Assembly: GCF_002209565.1 (NCBI RefSeq)
Contig: NZ_NJIH01000016.1
Span: 35,375-99,374 of the forward strand
Source of the DNA: Candidimonas nitroreducens
GTDB lineage: Bacteria > Pseudomonadota > Gammaproteobacteria > Burkholderiales > Burkholderiaceae_B
Direction of reading: 5' to 3'
Length of the DNA: 64,000 nucleotides
Position 1 is the stretch's first letter. Every line of letters begins with the position of its first letter. Both the position numbers and the translations under genes were made by a program. The notes under the pieces were generated by a model. That model searched no databases and was not told the DNA's origin. It saw only the letters and a list, made by a program, of their open reading frames with translations. This document shows, piece by piece, positions 54,526-63,654 of this stretch.

Positions 54526-54556
54526 AAAAAAAACCGCCCGGCCTGAGGCCGGGCGG
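54526..54556 (-). terminator. intrinsic terminator of the second tctBA operon
   Basis: On the minus strand: stem CCGCCCGGCC / GGCCGGGCGG (10 bp, perfect) with a 3-nt loop, followed by eight T (54533-54526). It lies 50 bp after the tctA stop at 54607. Confidence 0.92.
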
Positions 54557-54606
54557 CAGGGTTCCCCGCGAGCCGGAGAACGTTAGCCGGGTTCGACTGT
54601 TTGTTG

Positions 54607-56112
54607 TCAGTCTTCGTCGACGAAGGCTTCTTCGCGCTTTTTCTTCACCGAGGGCAGGGCCACGATGACGATCAGCACTGCCGTGACGGCCAGCAGCGAC
54701 GCCGACAGCGGCCGGGTGACGAAGGTCGAGAAGTCGCCGCGTGCCAGCAGCAGAGCGCGGCGGAAGTTTTCTTCCATCATGGGGCCCAGCACCAGGCCCA
54801 GCAGCAGCGGGGCGCCTTCGCACTTGAGCTTGGCCCAGATGTAGCCGATCAGACCGAAGGCTGCCGTGACGTAGATGTCGAACACGTTGTAGTTCAGCGA
54901 ATACACGCCGACCGTGCAGAACACCAGAATCGCCGGGAACAGGATGCGGTAGGGCACGTTCAGCAGCTTGACCCACAGGCCGACCAGCGGCAGGTTCAGG
55001 ATCACCAGCATCAGGTTGCCGATCCACATGGACACGATCAGGCCCCAGAACAGGTCGGGGTGGCTGGTCATGACCTGAGGGCCGGGCTGGATGTTGTGGA
55101 TCATCATCGCGCCGATCATCAGCGCCGTCACCGCGTTGCCCGGAATGCCCAGGGTCAGCAGCGGGATGAAGGAGGCCTGCGAGCCCGCGTTGTTGGCCGA
55201 TTCCGGCCCGGCTACGCCGGCCGGGGCGCCGTGACCGAAGCGTTCAGGGGTCTTGGATATCTTCTTTTCCAGCGTGTAGGACGCGAAGGACGACAGCACC
55301 GCGCCGCCGCCGGGCAGGATGCCCAGGCAGCAGCCCAGGGCCGTGCCGCGCACCACCGCGGGCCAGGATTCCTTGAATTCCTGCTTGTTCGGATACAGGC
55401 TGCCGACCTTGCTGCTGAGCTGCACGCGCTTGTCGCGCAGTTCCAGGTTGGTCATGATTTCGGCGAAGCCGAACACGCCCATGGCCACGACGGCGAAGTC
55501 GATGCCGTCCTGCAGTTCAGGGATGCCGAAGTCGTAGCGGGCCACGCCCGAGTTCACGTCGGTACCCACCATGCCCAGCAGCAGGCCGAGCAAGATCATG
55601 CAGATGGCCTTGGACAGCGAGCCCGACGCCAGCACCACCGCGCCCACCAGGCCCAGCACCATCAGCGAGAAGTACTCGGCAGGGCCGAACTTGAAGGCCA
55701 CTTCGGCCAGCGGCGGCGCGAAGCCGGCGATGACGACGGTGGCCACGCAGCCGGCGAAGAACGAGCCCAGGGCCGCGATGGCCAGGGCCGCGCCGGCCCG
55801 GCCGTTGCGAGCCATCTGGTGGCCGTCCAGCACCGTGACCACGGCCGAGGTTTCGCCCGGCAGGGCCATCAGGATGGCGGTGGTCGAACCGCCGTAGGCT
55901 GCGCCGTAGTAAATACCGGCCAGCATGATGATGCCCGCCACCGGCGGCAGCACGTAGGTAATGGGCAGCAGCATGGCGATGGTGGGCACCGGGCCGATGC
56001 CGGGCAGCACGCCGATCGCGGTGCCCAGCAGGCAGCCCAGCAGGCAGTACAGCACGTTATCGAGGGAGAGGGCGACTTCGAAGCCCAGCATCAGATGTTG
56101 TAGCAATTCCAT
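54607..56112 (-). CDS. tctA: tripartite tricarboxylate transporter large permease TctA (second copy)
   Basis: This 501-residue permease has motifs GTAIGVLPGIGPVPTIAMLLPITYVLPP, YYGAAYGGSTTAILMALPGE, GMVGTDVNSGVARYDFG and GILPGGGAVLSSFASYTLEKKISKTP. NIQPGPQVMTSHPDLFWGLI and LGPMMEENFRRALLLARGD follow. It is about as long as the copy at 44406 but clearly diverged. It is 15 bp downstream of tctB. The receptor gene is absent here as well, and no two-component pair adjoins it. Confidence 0.95.
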   Translation of the reverse strand: MELLQHLMLGFEVALSLDNVLYCLLGCLLGTAIGVLPGIGPVPTIAMLLPITYVLPPVAGIIMLAGIYYGAAYGGSTTAILMALPGETSAVVTVLDGHQMARNGRAGAALAIAALGSFFAGCVATVVIAGFAPPLAEVAFKFGPAEYFSLMVLGLVGAVVLASGSLSKAICMILLGLLLGMVGTDVNSGVARYDFGIPELQDGIDFAVVAMGVFGFAEIMTNLELRDKRVQLSSKVGSLYPNKQEFKESWPAVVRGTALGCCLGILPGGGAVLSSFASYTLEKKISKTPERFGHGAPAGVAGPESANNAGSQASFIPLLTLGIPGNAVTALMIGAMMIHNIQPGPQVMTSHPDLFWGLIVSMWIGNLMLVILNLPLVGLWVKLLNVPYRILFPAILVFCTVGVYSLNYNVFDIYVTAAFGLIGYIWAKLKCEGAPLLLGLVLGPMMEENFRRALLLARGDFSTFVTRPLSASLLAVTAVLIVIVALPSVKKKREEAFVDED

Positions 56113-56127
56113 GTTCTTGAGCTCCGT

Positions 56128-56589
56128 TTAGTTGCCGAGGAAGCTGGGCCACAGCGGGAAGATCAGGCCCAGCCCCTTAATGAAGGCTAGCCAGACGAAC
56201 AGCACCAGGAACACGCCATTGGCCACCGCCACCTTCCAGTTGAAGTCATGGGCGGCAAGGCTGCTGATCACGACGTACAGGAATATCGTGATGTACACGC
56301 CCAGGAAGTCGAGAGCCACGCCGGCCAGGGCCGTCGAGCCGACCACGATGGCTGCGATCTTGTAGTCGAATTTTTCGAGCTCGACGTCTTCGGCCTTTTT
56401 CCCCAGCGCACTGAGCAGTACGATCGCGCCCAGCACGGCCATGACTATGCCGAGCCAGAAAGGAAAGTAGCCCGGGCCCATGCGGGCTGCCGTGCCCAGT
56501 GAATAACTGGTGGCACCCCAAGAGAATCCCAGGCCAATGACTATAAACATCACGCCGGACCAAAAGTCCTGTTTCTGTTTGATGTGCAT
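56128..56589 (-). CDS. tctB: tripartite tricarboxylate transporter small permease TctB (second copy)
   Basis: This 153-residue protein has four hydrophobic segments. The family signature GTAARMGPGYFPFWLGIVMAVLGAIVLLSAL is at about 31-62. It pairs with the TctA gene downstream. Normal length. Confidence 0.9.
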   Translation of the reverse strand: MHIKQKQDFWSGVMFIVIGLGFSWGATSYSLGTAARMGPGYFPFWLGIVMAVLGAIVLLSALGKKAEDVELEKFDYKIAAIVVGSTALAGVALDFLGVYITIFLYVVISSLAAHDFNWKVAVANGVFLVLFVWLAFIKGLGLIFPLWPSFLGN

Positions 56590-56965
56590 ATTGATCCGAC
56601 CTCCGTGACGGCATCGTTGCTTAGATTCCCCTTGCAGGGAGTGTTCAGCTCCGTGTTTGGAAAATGAAAGAAAGCTTTAAATAAGTTGAAAGGTGCGAAA
56701 TGGTAAATGACCCAGCCGCCGATGCAAACCCGGATTTGTGCTTGGTCGTTCAGGGTTTTCCCTAGAATTGAGGGAAATCCCATAGTCCCCAACCCTCGTT
56801 CGGGCGTTTCCTGGCCCAAATTGAAAGAAGACTGAAAGGTGAAGGAAAGAGGCGTGAAAGGATTTCGCGGCCTCGCTTGCCGCTATACTTGCGTTTTTCG
56901 GATTGCCACGACGCCGTTCCCCACGACCCTGTTCCCTTGGGGCCGGATGGTTTACGATAACGCCC
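56590..56965. other. 376-bp divergent region between tctB and the coiled-coil gene
   Basis: It must hold the promoter of the second tctBA operon (minus) and that of the coiled-coil/zapA/6S RNA unit (plus). The stretch 56640-56700 is AT-richer. I find no perfect inverted repeat or convincing -35/-10 pair and no small gene. Confidence 0.4.
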
Positions 56966-57376
56966 ATGCTGCAAGATCTAGATTCCCTCGCCGCCCGTAT
57001 CGGGCAAGTGGTTCAGGCCATGCGCTTGCTCCAGGCCGAGCGCGACACTTTACGTGCGCGCCTCAAGAGCCTAGAGCAGGAACGCAATGCGCTGCGCGAC
57101 GATCTGGCGCGGCGCGACGCCGACCAGCAGTCGGTGGCGCAGCACCTCGAACAGCACCAGGCCGAGGTCGATGCCATACGCTCGCAATCCGACGCGGCTC
57201 AAGCGGAATTGCGCGTCGCCGCCTCGCGCTATCAGGCCGAGTACGAGTCGGTGCGGCACGAGCTGCAGGCCAGCCGGGCCGATGCCTCGCGGCTGCGGGC
57301 TGCGGCCGGCACCGCCAAAGAGCGCATCGATGCCGTACTCATGCGCCTGCCGGGCGCGGCCCAGGAGCCAAACTGA
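56966..57376 (+). CDS. coiled-coil protein upstream of ZapA (ZapB-like)
   Basis: This 136-residue protein is almost wholly a heptad-patterned coiled coil (LDSLAARIGQVVQAMRLLQAERDTLRARLKSLEQERNALRDDLARRD and onward), with no membrane segment. Short coiled-coil proteins beside zapA are common in proteobacteria and are thought to act at the division ring. The stop overlaps the zapA start (TGATG), so the two are translated together. The start at 56966 gives a compact N-terminus MLQDLD. Confidence 0.8.
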   Translation: MLQDLDSLAARIGQVVQAMRLLQAERDTLRARLKSLEQERNALRDDLARRDADQQSVAQHLEQHQAEVDAIRSQSDAAQAELRVAASRYQAEYESVRHELQASRADASRLRAAAGTAKERIDAVLMRLPGAAQEPN

Positions 57377-57687
57377 TGGAACGTGTCGATGTCTCCATAT
57401 TGGGCCGCGATTATTCGCTGGCCTGCCTGCCCGAAGAAAAAGAGCCGCTGCTGTCGGCGGTGCGCTACGTCGATCAGCTCATGCTGCGCGTAAAGGGCTC
57501 GGGCAAGGTTTCCGGCAACGAACGCATCGCCGTGATGGCCGCCATCCAGATCGCCGGCGAACTTTTATCCACCAAGGCGCCTGGCGGCCCGCTGGGCGAT
57601 CTTGCGGTGGGCGATTTCAAGCGTAAAATCGAAGACATGAACAACATGCTCGACGAGGTTCTACCCGGGCCGATCGCGAGCAAGTGA
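57376..57687 (+). CDS. zapA: cell division protein ZapA
   Basis: This 103-residue protein crosslinks FtsZ filaments. The N-terminal VDVSILGRDYSLACLPEEKEPLLSAVRYVDQLM is the ZapA domain head, followed by ERIAVMAAIQIAGELL and a C-terminal coiled coil (FKRKIEDMNNMLDEVL). Coupled to the coiled-coil gene upstream; 6S RNA follows, which is the usual neighbour in proteobacteria. Confidence 0.94.
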   Translation: MERVDVSILGRDYSLACLPEEKEPLLSAVRYVDQLMLRVKGSGKVSGNERIAVMAAIQIAGELLSTKAPGGPLGDLAVGDFKRKIEDMNNMLDEVLPGPIASK

Positions 57688-57699
57688 AAGTGAAGTACC

Positions 57700-57734
57700 G
57701 CGCAGTTCGTAGAAGTATCAGCGCAGTTTGTAGA
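57700..57734. repeat. 14-bp direct repeat upstream of 6S RNA
   Basis: GCGCAGTTCGTAGA (57700-57713) and GCGCAGTTTGTAGA (57721-57734), one mismatch, spaced exactly 21 bp, two helical turns. Positioned about 45-75 bp before the 6S RNA 5' end. Confidence 0.6.
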
Positions 57735-57741
57735 TTCGGGC

Positions 57742-57765
57742 CGCCGCGCGCAGCAAGGCGCGGCG
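57742..57765. other. GC-rich hairpin between zapA and 6S RNA
   Basis: CGCCGCGC (57742-57749) / GCGCGGCG (57758-57765), 8-nt loop. It may end the zapA message, though no T run follows; it lies where the 6S promoter would be expected. Confidence 0.45.
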
Positions 57766-57776
57766 CCCAGCAGTTA

Positions 57777-57957
57777 GTCCCTGCAGTGTTCGAGACCTGG
57801 CCATACATTCCTTGAACCAATGCTATAGGCATATAGGTTGTCGGATTGACAGGTGGGTGTGATTTCCTTCACTGGAGAACCCGAAGCCTGACTGATGGCG
57901 ACCACCCTGAACCCCAGGTTCCGGGATGCCGGCCTAGACGGCACATGCGGGGCATTA
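57777..57957 (+). ncRNA. ssrS: 6S RNA
   Basis: This is a RNA of about 180 nt directly after zapA. The closing stem forms from CCCTGCA (57779-57785) and TGCGGGG (57946-57952). The 5' side carries TGTTCGAGACCTGGCC and CATTCCTTGAACC, which resemble known betaproteobacterial 6S sequences. The 3' side with CTGATGGCGACCACCCTGAACC completes the rod around a central bubble. It binds the sigma-70 holoenzyme in stationary phase. Ends are estimated to within a few bases. An intrinsic terminator follows at once. Confidence 0.85.
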
Positions 57958-57960
57958 CAG

Positions 57961-57988
57961 AAAAGCCCGTCCTTCCGGACGGGCTTTT
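57961..57988. terminator. intrinsic terminator after 6S RNA
   Basis: Perfect 12-bp stem AAAAGCCCGTCC / GGACGGGCTTTT with a TTCC loop. It can act in both directions. Confidence 0.9.
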
Positions 57989-58045
57989 CCCTTTCTGCGC
58001 CCTTGCCACGGCAGGGGCACCGCAAGCAATTTCTGGAGGACGAGT

Positions 58046-58795
58046 ATGTATCGCTACGGATCAAGACGCACTTGGGTGCTGGGTGTATTGCTGGCCGCCG
58101 CGCAGGCCTGCGTCGTGCTGCCGGCCGGTGCCGCCGATGCGCAAGGCCAGGCTTCGAGCCGCCACGAGCACTGGCCGCAGGCCAGCCTGCGGGCCGAGGC
58201 CTCTGCGCAGGTGGCGCAAGACACCGTCACCATCACGCTGGCCGCCGAGCTGGACGGCGCCTCGCAGTCCAAGGTGGCCGATCAGCTTTCCGCCACGCTG
58301 GGGCATGCCATGAAGCAGGTGTCGACGGATCCCAAGGTCAAGGCCAGCACGGGCAACGTCCGCGTATGGCCGGTCAATGACAGCCGTGGGCGCATCTCGG
58401 GCTGGCACGGGCGTGCCGAGATCGTTCTGAAGTCCACCGACTTCAAGGCCGCCGCAACCCAGGCCGCCAAGGCCGGCGACGGCATGGTGATCGCCAATCT
58501 GAGCTTTTCGGTATCGCGCGCCGCGCGCGCCAAGGCCGAGCAGGCTTTGCTGACCGAGGCTTCGCAGGCCTTCCGCGACCGCGCCCAGGCACTGGCAAGC
58601 GCCTTCGGCTTTGCTTCCTACAGCATACGCAATATAGAACTCAGCGGCTCGGGGGCCGTGCCTTACCAGCCCGCGCCGCGCATGATGGCCATGGCCTCGA
58701 TGGCCAAGGCCGCGCCGGTGCCTTTGGAGGGCAGCACCGAAACCGTTACGGTTTCGGTGCACGGTTCGATCTTTTTGCGCTCCACGCAAAAATAA
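58046..58795 (+). CDS. SIMPL-domain exported protein (DUF541)
   Basis: This 249-residue protein has a signal peptide (1-29, cleavage near GAA-DAQ). The SIMPL/DUF541 pattern follows: [25 protein letters not shown] at the start, [30 protein letters not shown] in the middle, and [29 protein letters not shown]. Function is poorly known; members are periplasmic or outer-membrane associated. CTGGAGGA precedes the ATG. Its last 50 bases overlap the end of lgt on the other strand. Confidence 0.85.
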   Translation: MYRYGSRRTWVLGVLLAAAQACVVLPAGAADAQGQASSRHEHWPQASLRAEASAQVAQDTVTITLAAELDGASQSKVADQLSATLGHAMKQVSTDPKVKASTGNVRVWPVNDSRGRISGWHGRAEIVLKSTDFKAAATQAAKAGDGMVIANLSFSVSRAARAKAEQALLTEASQAFRDRAQALASAFGFASYSIRNIELSGSGAVPYQPAPRMMAMASMAKAAPVPLEGSTETVTVSVHGSIFLRSTQK

Positions 58796-59543
58796 TCGCG
58801 CCGGCCACGATCATGGGCAGCGACAGCAGCTGCCCCATCGACAGGCCGTCGATCAGCAGGCCCAGGAAGGCGTCGGGCTGGCGCGTGAATTCCACCAGGA
58901 AGCGGAAGGTGCCGTAGCCCATCAGGAATACGGCGCTGATCTGGCCTACGGGGCGCGGCTTGCGCGCGAACCACCACAGCAGCGCGAACAGGGCGAAGCC
59001 TTCCAGCCCCATTTCGTAAAGCTGCGATGGGTGGCGCGGTATGCCGTCGTGGGTTTCGGGGAAAACCATGCCCCAGGGCAGGGTGGTCGGGCGGCCCCAG
59101 AGTTCGCCGTTGATGAAGTTGCCCAGGCGCCCTGCTGCCAGCCCCAGGGGGATCAGGGGCGCGACGAAGTCGCCGATTTCCAGCAGTGTGCGGCGCTTGT
59201 GGCGGGCGAACAAATACATGACCGTGATCACGCCCAGCAGCCCGCCGTGAAAGGACATGCCGCCCTGCCACAGATAGAAGATGCTGAGCGGGTGGGCCAG
59301 GTATGCCGACGGTTGGTAGAACAGCACATAGCCCAGGCGCCCGCCTATCACCACGCCCAGCACGCTGTAGAAGATGATGTCTTCCAGGTCTTTGAGGGTC
59401 AGGTCAGTCTTGCCGTGGTCGATGCGCCACTTGCCCAGCACCCAGGTCAGTGCGAAGCCCAGCAGGTACATCAAGCCGTACCAGTGCACGGCCAGCGGGC
59501 CGATATGGAAGGCGATCGGGTCGAATTGCGGAAAGTGCAGCAT
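58746..59543 (-). CDS. lgt: prolipoprotein diacylglyceryl transferase
   Basis: This 265-residue inner-membrane enzyme adds diacylglyceryl to lipoprotein cysteines. About seven membrane helices are present. The motif HGGLLGV and the signature [16 protein letters not shown] carry the essential His and Arg/Asn/Glu residues; RHPSQLYE follows. The start [16 protein letters not shown] at 59543 matches the family. A longer frame upstream (to 59987) runs antisense through the cytochrome repeats and is not real. Confidence 0.96.
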   Translation of the reverse strand: MLHFPQFDPIAFHIGPLAVHWYGLMYLLGFALTWVLGKWRIDHGKTDLTLKDLEDIIFYSVLGVVIGGRLGYVLFYQPSAYLAHPLSIFYLWQGGMSFHGGLLGVITVMYLFARHKRRTLLEIGDFVAPLIPLGLAAGRLGNFINGELWGRPTTLPWGMVFPETHDGIPRHPSQLYEMGLEGFALFALLWWFARKPRPVGQISAVFLMGYGTFRFLVEFTRQPDAFLGLLIDGLSMGQLLSLPMIVAGAIIFAWSAKRSNRAPKP

Positions 59544-59685
59544 GAGAGCGGGTCTCGATGGAAAATTTCGTCGATAATACCCCGATCGGCGCTGCCAGAC
59601 GGGCCGTGCGGCCGCTCGAGCCACGCCTGGCGCGTCGATCTCGATTACAGTAGTGGAACAGGAAATGCCTTCCAGGAATCTGAAT

Positions 59686-60225
59686 ATGCAAGCCGCCGCG
59701 GCGTGGGCGGGCACTGTGCTGCGGTTCTTTTTCAGGCGCCGTGCCGGTGCGCCGCGCCTTGCGTGGCGGGCGCCGGCGGCTGCCGCCGCATTGGCTTGGG
59801 CCGCCCAGGCGCTGGGTGCGCCGGGCGTCGCCGCGCCGAACGTCGCTACGCCGGATGTTGCTACGCCGAGCGTCGCCACGCCGGATGTCACTACGCCGGA
59901 TGTCACTACGCCGGGCGCTGCTGCGCCGGGTGCCGCCGCGTCGGCGGCTGCCTCGACGACCGGGCTGGATCTGGCCAAGTCCGTCAACTGCCTGGCCTGT
60001 CATCAGGTGCGCGGCAGGCGTGTCGGCCCGCCGTTTGTCGCCGTGGCCCAGCGTTTTGCCGGCCAGCCGGGGGCCGCCGACTATCTTGCGCAGTCCATAC
60101 GCAATGGCGGCAGGGGCCGCTGGGGCGCGGTGCCCATGCCGGCGCAGCCGCAGGTCAGCGCACAGCAGGCGCACGAGCTGGCCGTATGGATATTGTCCCT
60201 GGCCAAGCAGCCCGAGGCCCGCTAG
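59686..60225 (+). CDS. exported class I cytochrome c
   Basis: This 179-residue protein has an N-terminal basic and hydrophobic region (RFFFRRR... [21 protein letters not shown]) acting as export signal. A linker of eight pentapeptides of the (A/T)-P-x-V-(A/T) kind follows, then a heme c domain with CLACH. The axial Met lies in AVPMPAQP. It is probably an electron carrier in the periplasm. The start at 59686 has AGGAAT 7 bases upstream; ATG 59665 and GTG 59653 are alternatives. Confidence 0.82.
   Translation: MQAAAAWAGTVLRFFFRRRAGAPRLAWRAPAAAAALAWAAQALGAPGVAAPNVATPDVATPSVATPDVTTPDVTTPGAAAPGAAASAAASTTGLDLAKSVNCLACHQVRGRRVGPPFVAVAQRFAGQPGAADYLAQSIRNGGRGRWGAVPMPAQPQVSAQQAHELAVWILSLAKQPEAR
59818..59937 (+). 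repeat. eight 15-bp coding repeats in the cytochrome linker
   Basis: Eight consecutive 15-bp units of the type ACGCCGGATGTCACT encode [35 protein letters not shown] and APGAA. Units five and six are identical in DNA, a sign of recent slippage. Confidence 0.85.
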
Positions 60226-60360
60226 AGCTGAGCTCTGGCCCTGCTGGCTCCGCGGGCCCGGCGGATCGGCGCGCCAAGACTTTTCATATCCTGCAGGCCG
60301 CATAGGGGGCCTCGCAAGTGCGTAGAATGGATACGCAGGATTTGATTCAAGGAGTCGAAC

Positions 60361-60900
60361 ATGAGCAATGAAGGCACGGCCGAAACCATAGTGTTGGGCG
60401 GCGGCTGCTTCTGGTGCACCGAATCGGTGTTTTCCGCGGTGCGCGGCGTAATTTCGGTGACGCCGGGCTATTGCGGCGGCCACGTCGAAAATCCCAGCTA
60501 TCAGCAGGTATGCGAGCAGAATACCGGGCACATCGAGGTGGTGGAAGTGCGCTTCGATCCCGCCGTGGTCAGTCTCGAGACGCTGCTGCAGATTTTCTTC
60601 GCCACCCACGACCCCACCACGCCCGACCGCCAGGGGGCGGACGTCGGGCCGCAGTATGCTTCGGCAATCTTCTGCCAGTCGCCGCAACAGGAAGAGGTGG
60701 CGCGCCGCGTCATGGCCCAGGTGCAGGCCGAACTGGGCACGCCGGTGGTAACGCATCTGCTGCCGGCGCAGCGCTTCTGGCCCGCCGAACAATATCACCG
60801 TGATTATTACGCCCAGCATCCCGAGCAGGGCTATTGCCGGATGGTGATCTCGCCCAAGATGGCCAAGTTCCGCAAGCACTACGCCGAGCTGCTGGCCTGA
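60361..60900 (+). CDS. msrA: peptide methionine sulfoxide reductase MsrA
   Basis: This 179-residue enzyme reduces methionine-S-sulfoxide. The active site GGGCFWCTE (nucleophile Cys16) is followed by VTPGYCGGHVENPSYQQVC and HPEQGYCRMVISPKMAKFRKHY. Cys residues late in the sequence could resolve the disulfide. AAGGAG lies before the ATG; a TAGAAT -10-like box is at 60323-60328. Single gene, convergent with hppD. Confidence 0.96.
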   Translation: MSNEGTAETIVLGGGCFWCTESVFSAVRGVISVTPGYCGGHVENPSYQQVCEQNTGHIEVVEVRFDPAVVSLETLLQIFFATHDPTTPDRQGADVGPQYASAIFCQSPQQEEVARRVMAQVQAELGTPVVTHLLPAQRFWPAEQYHRDYYAQHPEQGYCRMVISPKMAKFRKHYAELLA

Positions 60901-60987
60901 CCGATAATGCCGCCGCGCGCGCGAAGCGCGACTGTGTGGATGGGCGTTGCCCCGGTTCGCGGCGGCTGTTCGCCGCTGCTCGTCCGG

Positions 60988-61021
60988 AAAAAAGAGGGGC
61001 CGCGCCCAGGTGCGGCCCCTC
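60988..61021 (-). terminator. intrinsic terminator of hppD
   Basis: On the minus strand: stem GAGGGGCCGC / GCGGCCCCTC (10 bp, perfect) with an 8-nt loop, followed by six T (60993-60988). It lies about 75 bp after the hppD stop. Confidence 0.9.
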
Positions 61022-61095
61022 CTATCGTGCGTGGGCCGTTGCCGAACCCGAGTCACCTGGCGGGTAGGCCGGCCCAGGACAGCCCGCCTTACGCC

Positions 61096-62208
61096 TTACT
61101 TCACCGCCTTGACCACGCCGCGGCGCATCTGATCCAGCTCGATGGATTCGAACAAGGCCTTGAAATTGCCTTCGCCGAAGCCGTCGTTGCCCTTGCGCTG
61201 GATGATCTCGAAGAAGATTGGGCCGATCTGGTTCTCGGTGAAGATCTGCAGCAGCAGCCCGCCTTGCGGGGCGCCGTCGAGCAGGATGCGGTTCTTCTTC
61301 AGGCGCGTCACGTCTTCGCCGTGTTGCGGCAGACGGGTGTCGAGCAGCTCGTAGTAGGTGTCGGGCGTGTCCAGGAAGCGCAGGCCGGTGGCGCGCAGCT
61401 GTTCGATCGTGGCGTAGATGTCGTCGGTGCCCAGGGCGATGTGCTGTATGCCTTCGCCGTGGTACAGATCCAGATATTCCTGGATCTGGCCCTTTTCCTC
61501 GGTGCCTTCTTCGTTGATGGGAATGCGGATATTGCCGCAGGGCGAGGTCATGGCCTTGGACTTGACGCCGGTGACCTGGCCTTCGATGTCGAAGTAGCGC
61601 ACCTCGCGGAAGTTGAAGAAGCGCTCGTAGAACTCGGCCCATTCCTGCATGCGGCCCTTGTGCACATTGTGCGTCAGGTGGTCGATGCCGGTTATGCCCG
61701 CGCCGCGGTGCTTGCGGTCGGTGGCGGCCGTGGCGGCGTCTATGGGTTCGAAGTCCACGTCGTAGATGCTGATGTCGCCGATGCCGCCGTGGCCCTGCTT
61801 GCCGTGCCAGCGGTCGACCAGGTAGATGAGCGAGTCGCCGATGCCCTTGATGGCCGGAATGTTCAGTTCCATGGGGCCGCTGCGGGAATCGAAGCCCCAC
61901 GCGCCCAGTTCCAGCGCGCGCTTGTAGGCTTGCGCGGCGTCCTGCACGCGGAAGGCTATGGCGCAGATGGACGGGCCGTGCAGCCGCGCGAAACGCTGCG
62001 CGAATGAGTCGGGTTCGGCATTGATCAGGAAATTGGCGTCGCCCTGGCGGTACAGGGTGACGTTCTTGTTGCGGTGCCGGGCGATGGCCTTGAAGCCGAG
62101 CGTCTCGAACACTTTGCCCATGGCGACCGGATCGGGGGCCGCGTATTCGATGAATTCGAATCCCGCCGTGCCCATGGGGTTTTCCCAAGGTTGAAAACCG
62201 CTGCTCAT
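61096..62208 (-). CDS. hppD: 4-hydroxyphenylpyruvate dioxygenase
   Basis: This 370-residue iron enzyme converts 4-hydroxyphenylpyruvate to homogentisate in tyrosine breakdown. The iron ligands are in [21 protein letters not shown] and [29 protein letters not shown]. Typical opening [11 protein letters not shown]. Normal length. No homogentisate dioxygenase gene lies in the window. An Lrp-type regulator is divergent, 213 bp away. Confidence 0.96.
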   Translation of the reverse strand: MSSGFQPWENPMGTAGFEFIEYAAPDPVAMGKVFETLGFKAIARHRNKNVTLYRQGDANFLINAEPDSFAQRFARLHGPSICAIAFRVQDAAQAYKRALELGAWGFDSRSGPMELNIPAIKGIGDSLIYLVDRWHGKQGHGGIGDISIYDVDFEPIDAATAATDRKHRGAGITGIDHLTHNVHKGRMQEWAEFYERFFNFREVRYFDIEGQVTGVKSKAMTSPCGNIRIPINEEGTEEKGQIQEYLDLYHGEGIQHIALGTDDIYATIEQLRATGLRFLDTPDTYYELLDTRLPQHGEDVTRLKKNRILLDGAPQGGLLLQIFTENQIGPIFFEIIQRKGNDGFGEGNFKALFESIELDQMRRGVVKAVK

Positions 62209-62421
62209 AAGAATCTCCAGGTGGTGACGGCCGCAAGCCGTGTGGAATGGCGGCGGCCGTGGTGATATGGGGAACCGTGACGCGCCATCCGATTGCCAGG
62301 CGCAGTACGTTTCGGTAGCGAAATTTTAAAAAGAAAGGCCGAGCAGGCGATTGCGAATATGGCTAGAATCTGTGTTAATTAAGCAATAAGCTGCCAATAT
62401 ATAAATTTTTAAGGGATGAAT

Positions 62422-62898
62422 ATGCCTAGAAATGAGCTGGATAGGACAGACAGGCAAATTCTGACGGAATTGCAGCGTAATGGCAGGCTCAGCAACCAAG
62501 AGCTGGCCGACCGGGTTTCCTTGTCTCCCAGCCCCTGTTTGCGCCGGGTGCGGCGCCTGGAAGAAGAAGGCTATATCACCAAGTATGTGGCGCTGGTCGA
62601 TGCGGAAAAGGTCGGGCAGGGGCTGCTGGCGTATATATCGGTGCGGCTGAACAAGACGGCCCGCGCCAGTCATGCGCCGATGTCGGACTTTGCGCGCGAT
62701 GTGCAGGCTTGGCCGGAAGTGGTGGAGTGCTATGCCATGACTGGCGATATGGATTACCTGCTGCGGGTGCAGGTGGAAGACCTGACGCGCTTTTCGCGCT
62801 TTGCCATGGACAAGCTGATGCAGCATCCGGCGGTGGTGGACATGCGGTCTAGTTTCACGCTGCAGCGCATCAAGGAAACTACGGAACTGACTGTATGA
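62422..62898 (+). CDS. Lrp/AsnC-family regulator
   Basis: This 158-residue regulator has an N-terminal helix-turn-helix (LDRTDRQILTELQRNGRLSNQELADRVSLSPSPCLRRVRRLEEEGYI). A RAM ligand domain follows (VVECYAMTGDMDYLLRVQVEDL). It faces hppD, so it likely senses an aromatic amino acid and controls tyrosine breakdown. ATG 62422 has AAGGG 6-10 bases upstream; ATG 62416 overlaps that site and is less likely. Confidence 0.92.
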   Translation: MPRNELDRTDRQILTELQRNGRLSNQELADRVSLSPSPCLRRVRRLEEEGYITKYVALVDAEKVGQGLLAYISVRLNKTARASHAPMSDFARDVQAWPEVVECYAMTGDMDYLLRVQVEDLTRFSRFAMDKLMQHPAVVDMRSSFTLQRIKETTELTV

Positions 62899-63057
62899 CT
62901 CGGGTAGAGGGGCAGGGGGTACACTGCCTATCCTTGGCGGCATGTCAGGTTAGGCCCATCGTTGTATGGCATTCCGGGCGACCTCGCCGAGCGTATGTGC
63001 GCCGGGGCGGCGACACTGGTGGATCAACTTTAATCTAAGCGGAGGCTTTGCCGAGCA

Positions 63058-63414
63058 ATGAGCATACAACGATTGGGGCAGGGAGAATTTCTGAGTCAAC
63101 TGGTGAGCTACGGGGGCATCGCCCATCTTTGCGGGCTGACCGCTCAGGACAGGCAGGCGGACGTCCGGGGGCAGACCGAGCAGATTCTGCAGACCATGGA
63201 GGCATTGCTGCATCAGGCGGGGAGTGACAAGTCCAGGCTGCTGATGGTGAATGTCTACTTGGCAGATATTCGAACCAAGGATCAGTTGAACGCGATCTGG
63301 AAGTCATGGGTGGATCCACAGGCTAAGCCGGCGCGGGCGGTGGTACAGACTCAGCTGGGTGCTCCCGATGTGTTGGTGGAGATTTCGGCGGTGGCGGCTT
63401 TGGGGAAGGATTAG
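63058..63414 (+). CDS. RidA-family protein
   Basis: This 118-residue protein has the RidA/YjgF fold: FLSQLVSYGGIAHLCGLTAQD, QTEQILQTMEALLHQAGSDKSRLLMVNVYLADI and the catalytic Arg in PARAVVQTQLGAPDVLVEISAVA. RidA deaminates reactive enamine/imine intermediates, such as those from amino acid oxidation. It is 159 bp after the Lrp gene on the same strand. Confidence 0.88.
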   Translation: MSIQRLGQGEFLSQLVSYGGIAHLCGLTAQDRQADVRGQTEQILQTMEALLHQAGSDKSRLLMVNVYLADIRTKDQLNAIWKSWVDPQAKPARAVVQTQLGAPDVLVEISAVAALGKD

Positions 63415-63518
63415 GCCTCCACAGGGGTTGGTACGTTGCGGGGCAGTCGGCTTTGGTTCGTCGTGGGGCTTGGTGGGCCGTGATTCATCGGTGGGCGGGG
63501 TTCTTTAGACCGCAGCCT

Positions 63519-63578
63519 AGCACGGGGCACCTCCCTGCGGTTCGATACCCTACTCACCTCCAGGAGGTACCCCATGCT
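63519..63578 (+). other. repeat hairpin, copy 1
   Basis: Arms AGCACGGGGCACCTCC (63519-63534) and GGAGGTACCCCATGCT (63563-63578), 14 of 16 positions pair. The right arm contains the ribosome-site-like GGAGGT and an ATG at 63574. Confidence 0.75.
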
Positions 63579-63654
63579 CTCCGCGGGTTTTGTAGACGGT
63601 TGGGGGCTGTGGGGTCGTGATTCGTCGCGGGGCCGGATTCTTTAGACGCGGCCT

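Noticed and set aside
54601..56103. 500-codon frame on the plus strand over the second tctA
   Set aside because: Antisense shadow with His/Gln/Arg-rich composition; the minus-strand TctA is complete.
59653..59685. earlier starts (GTG 59653, ATG 59665) for the cytochrome c
   Set aside because: Kept only as alternatives because ATG 59686 has the best-spaced ribosome site.
63535..63562. tRNA 3'-end-like sequence GGTTCGATACCC...CTCCA in the repeat loops
   Set aside because: It resembles a T-loop plus CCA end, but the T-stem does not pair fully, the acceptor is one base short and there is no anticodon or D arm in the unit.
63574..63645. 23-codon frame MLSAGFVDGWGLW... after a strong ribosome site
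   Set aside because: Not listed as a gene because the frame decays in copies 2 and 3 while the hairpin is kept; pairing, not coding, seems conserved.
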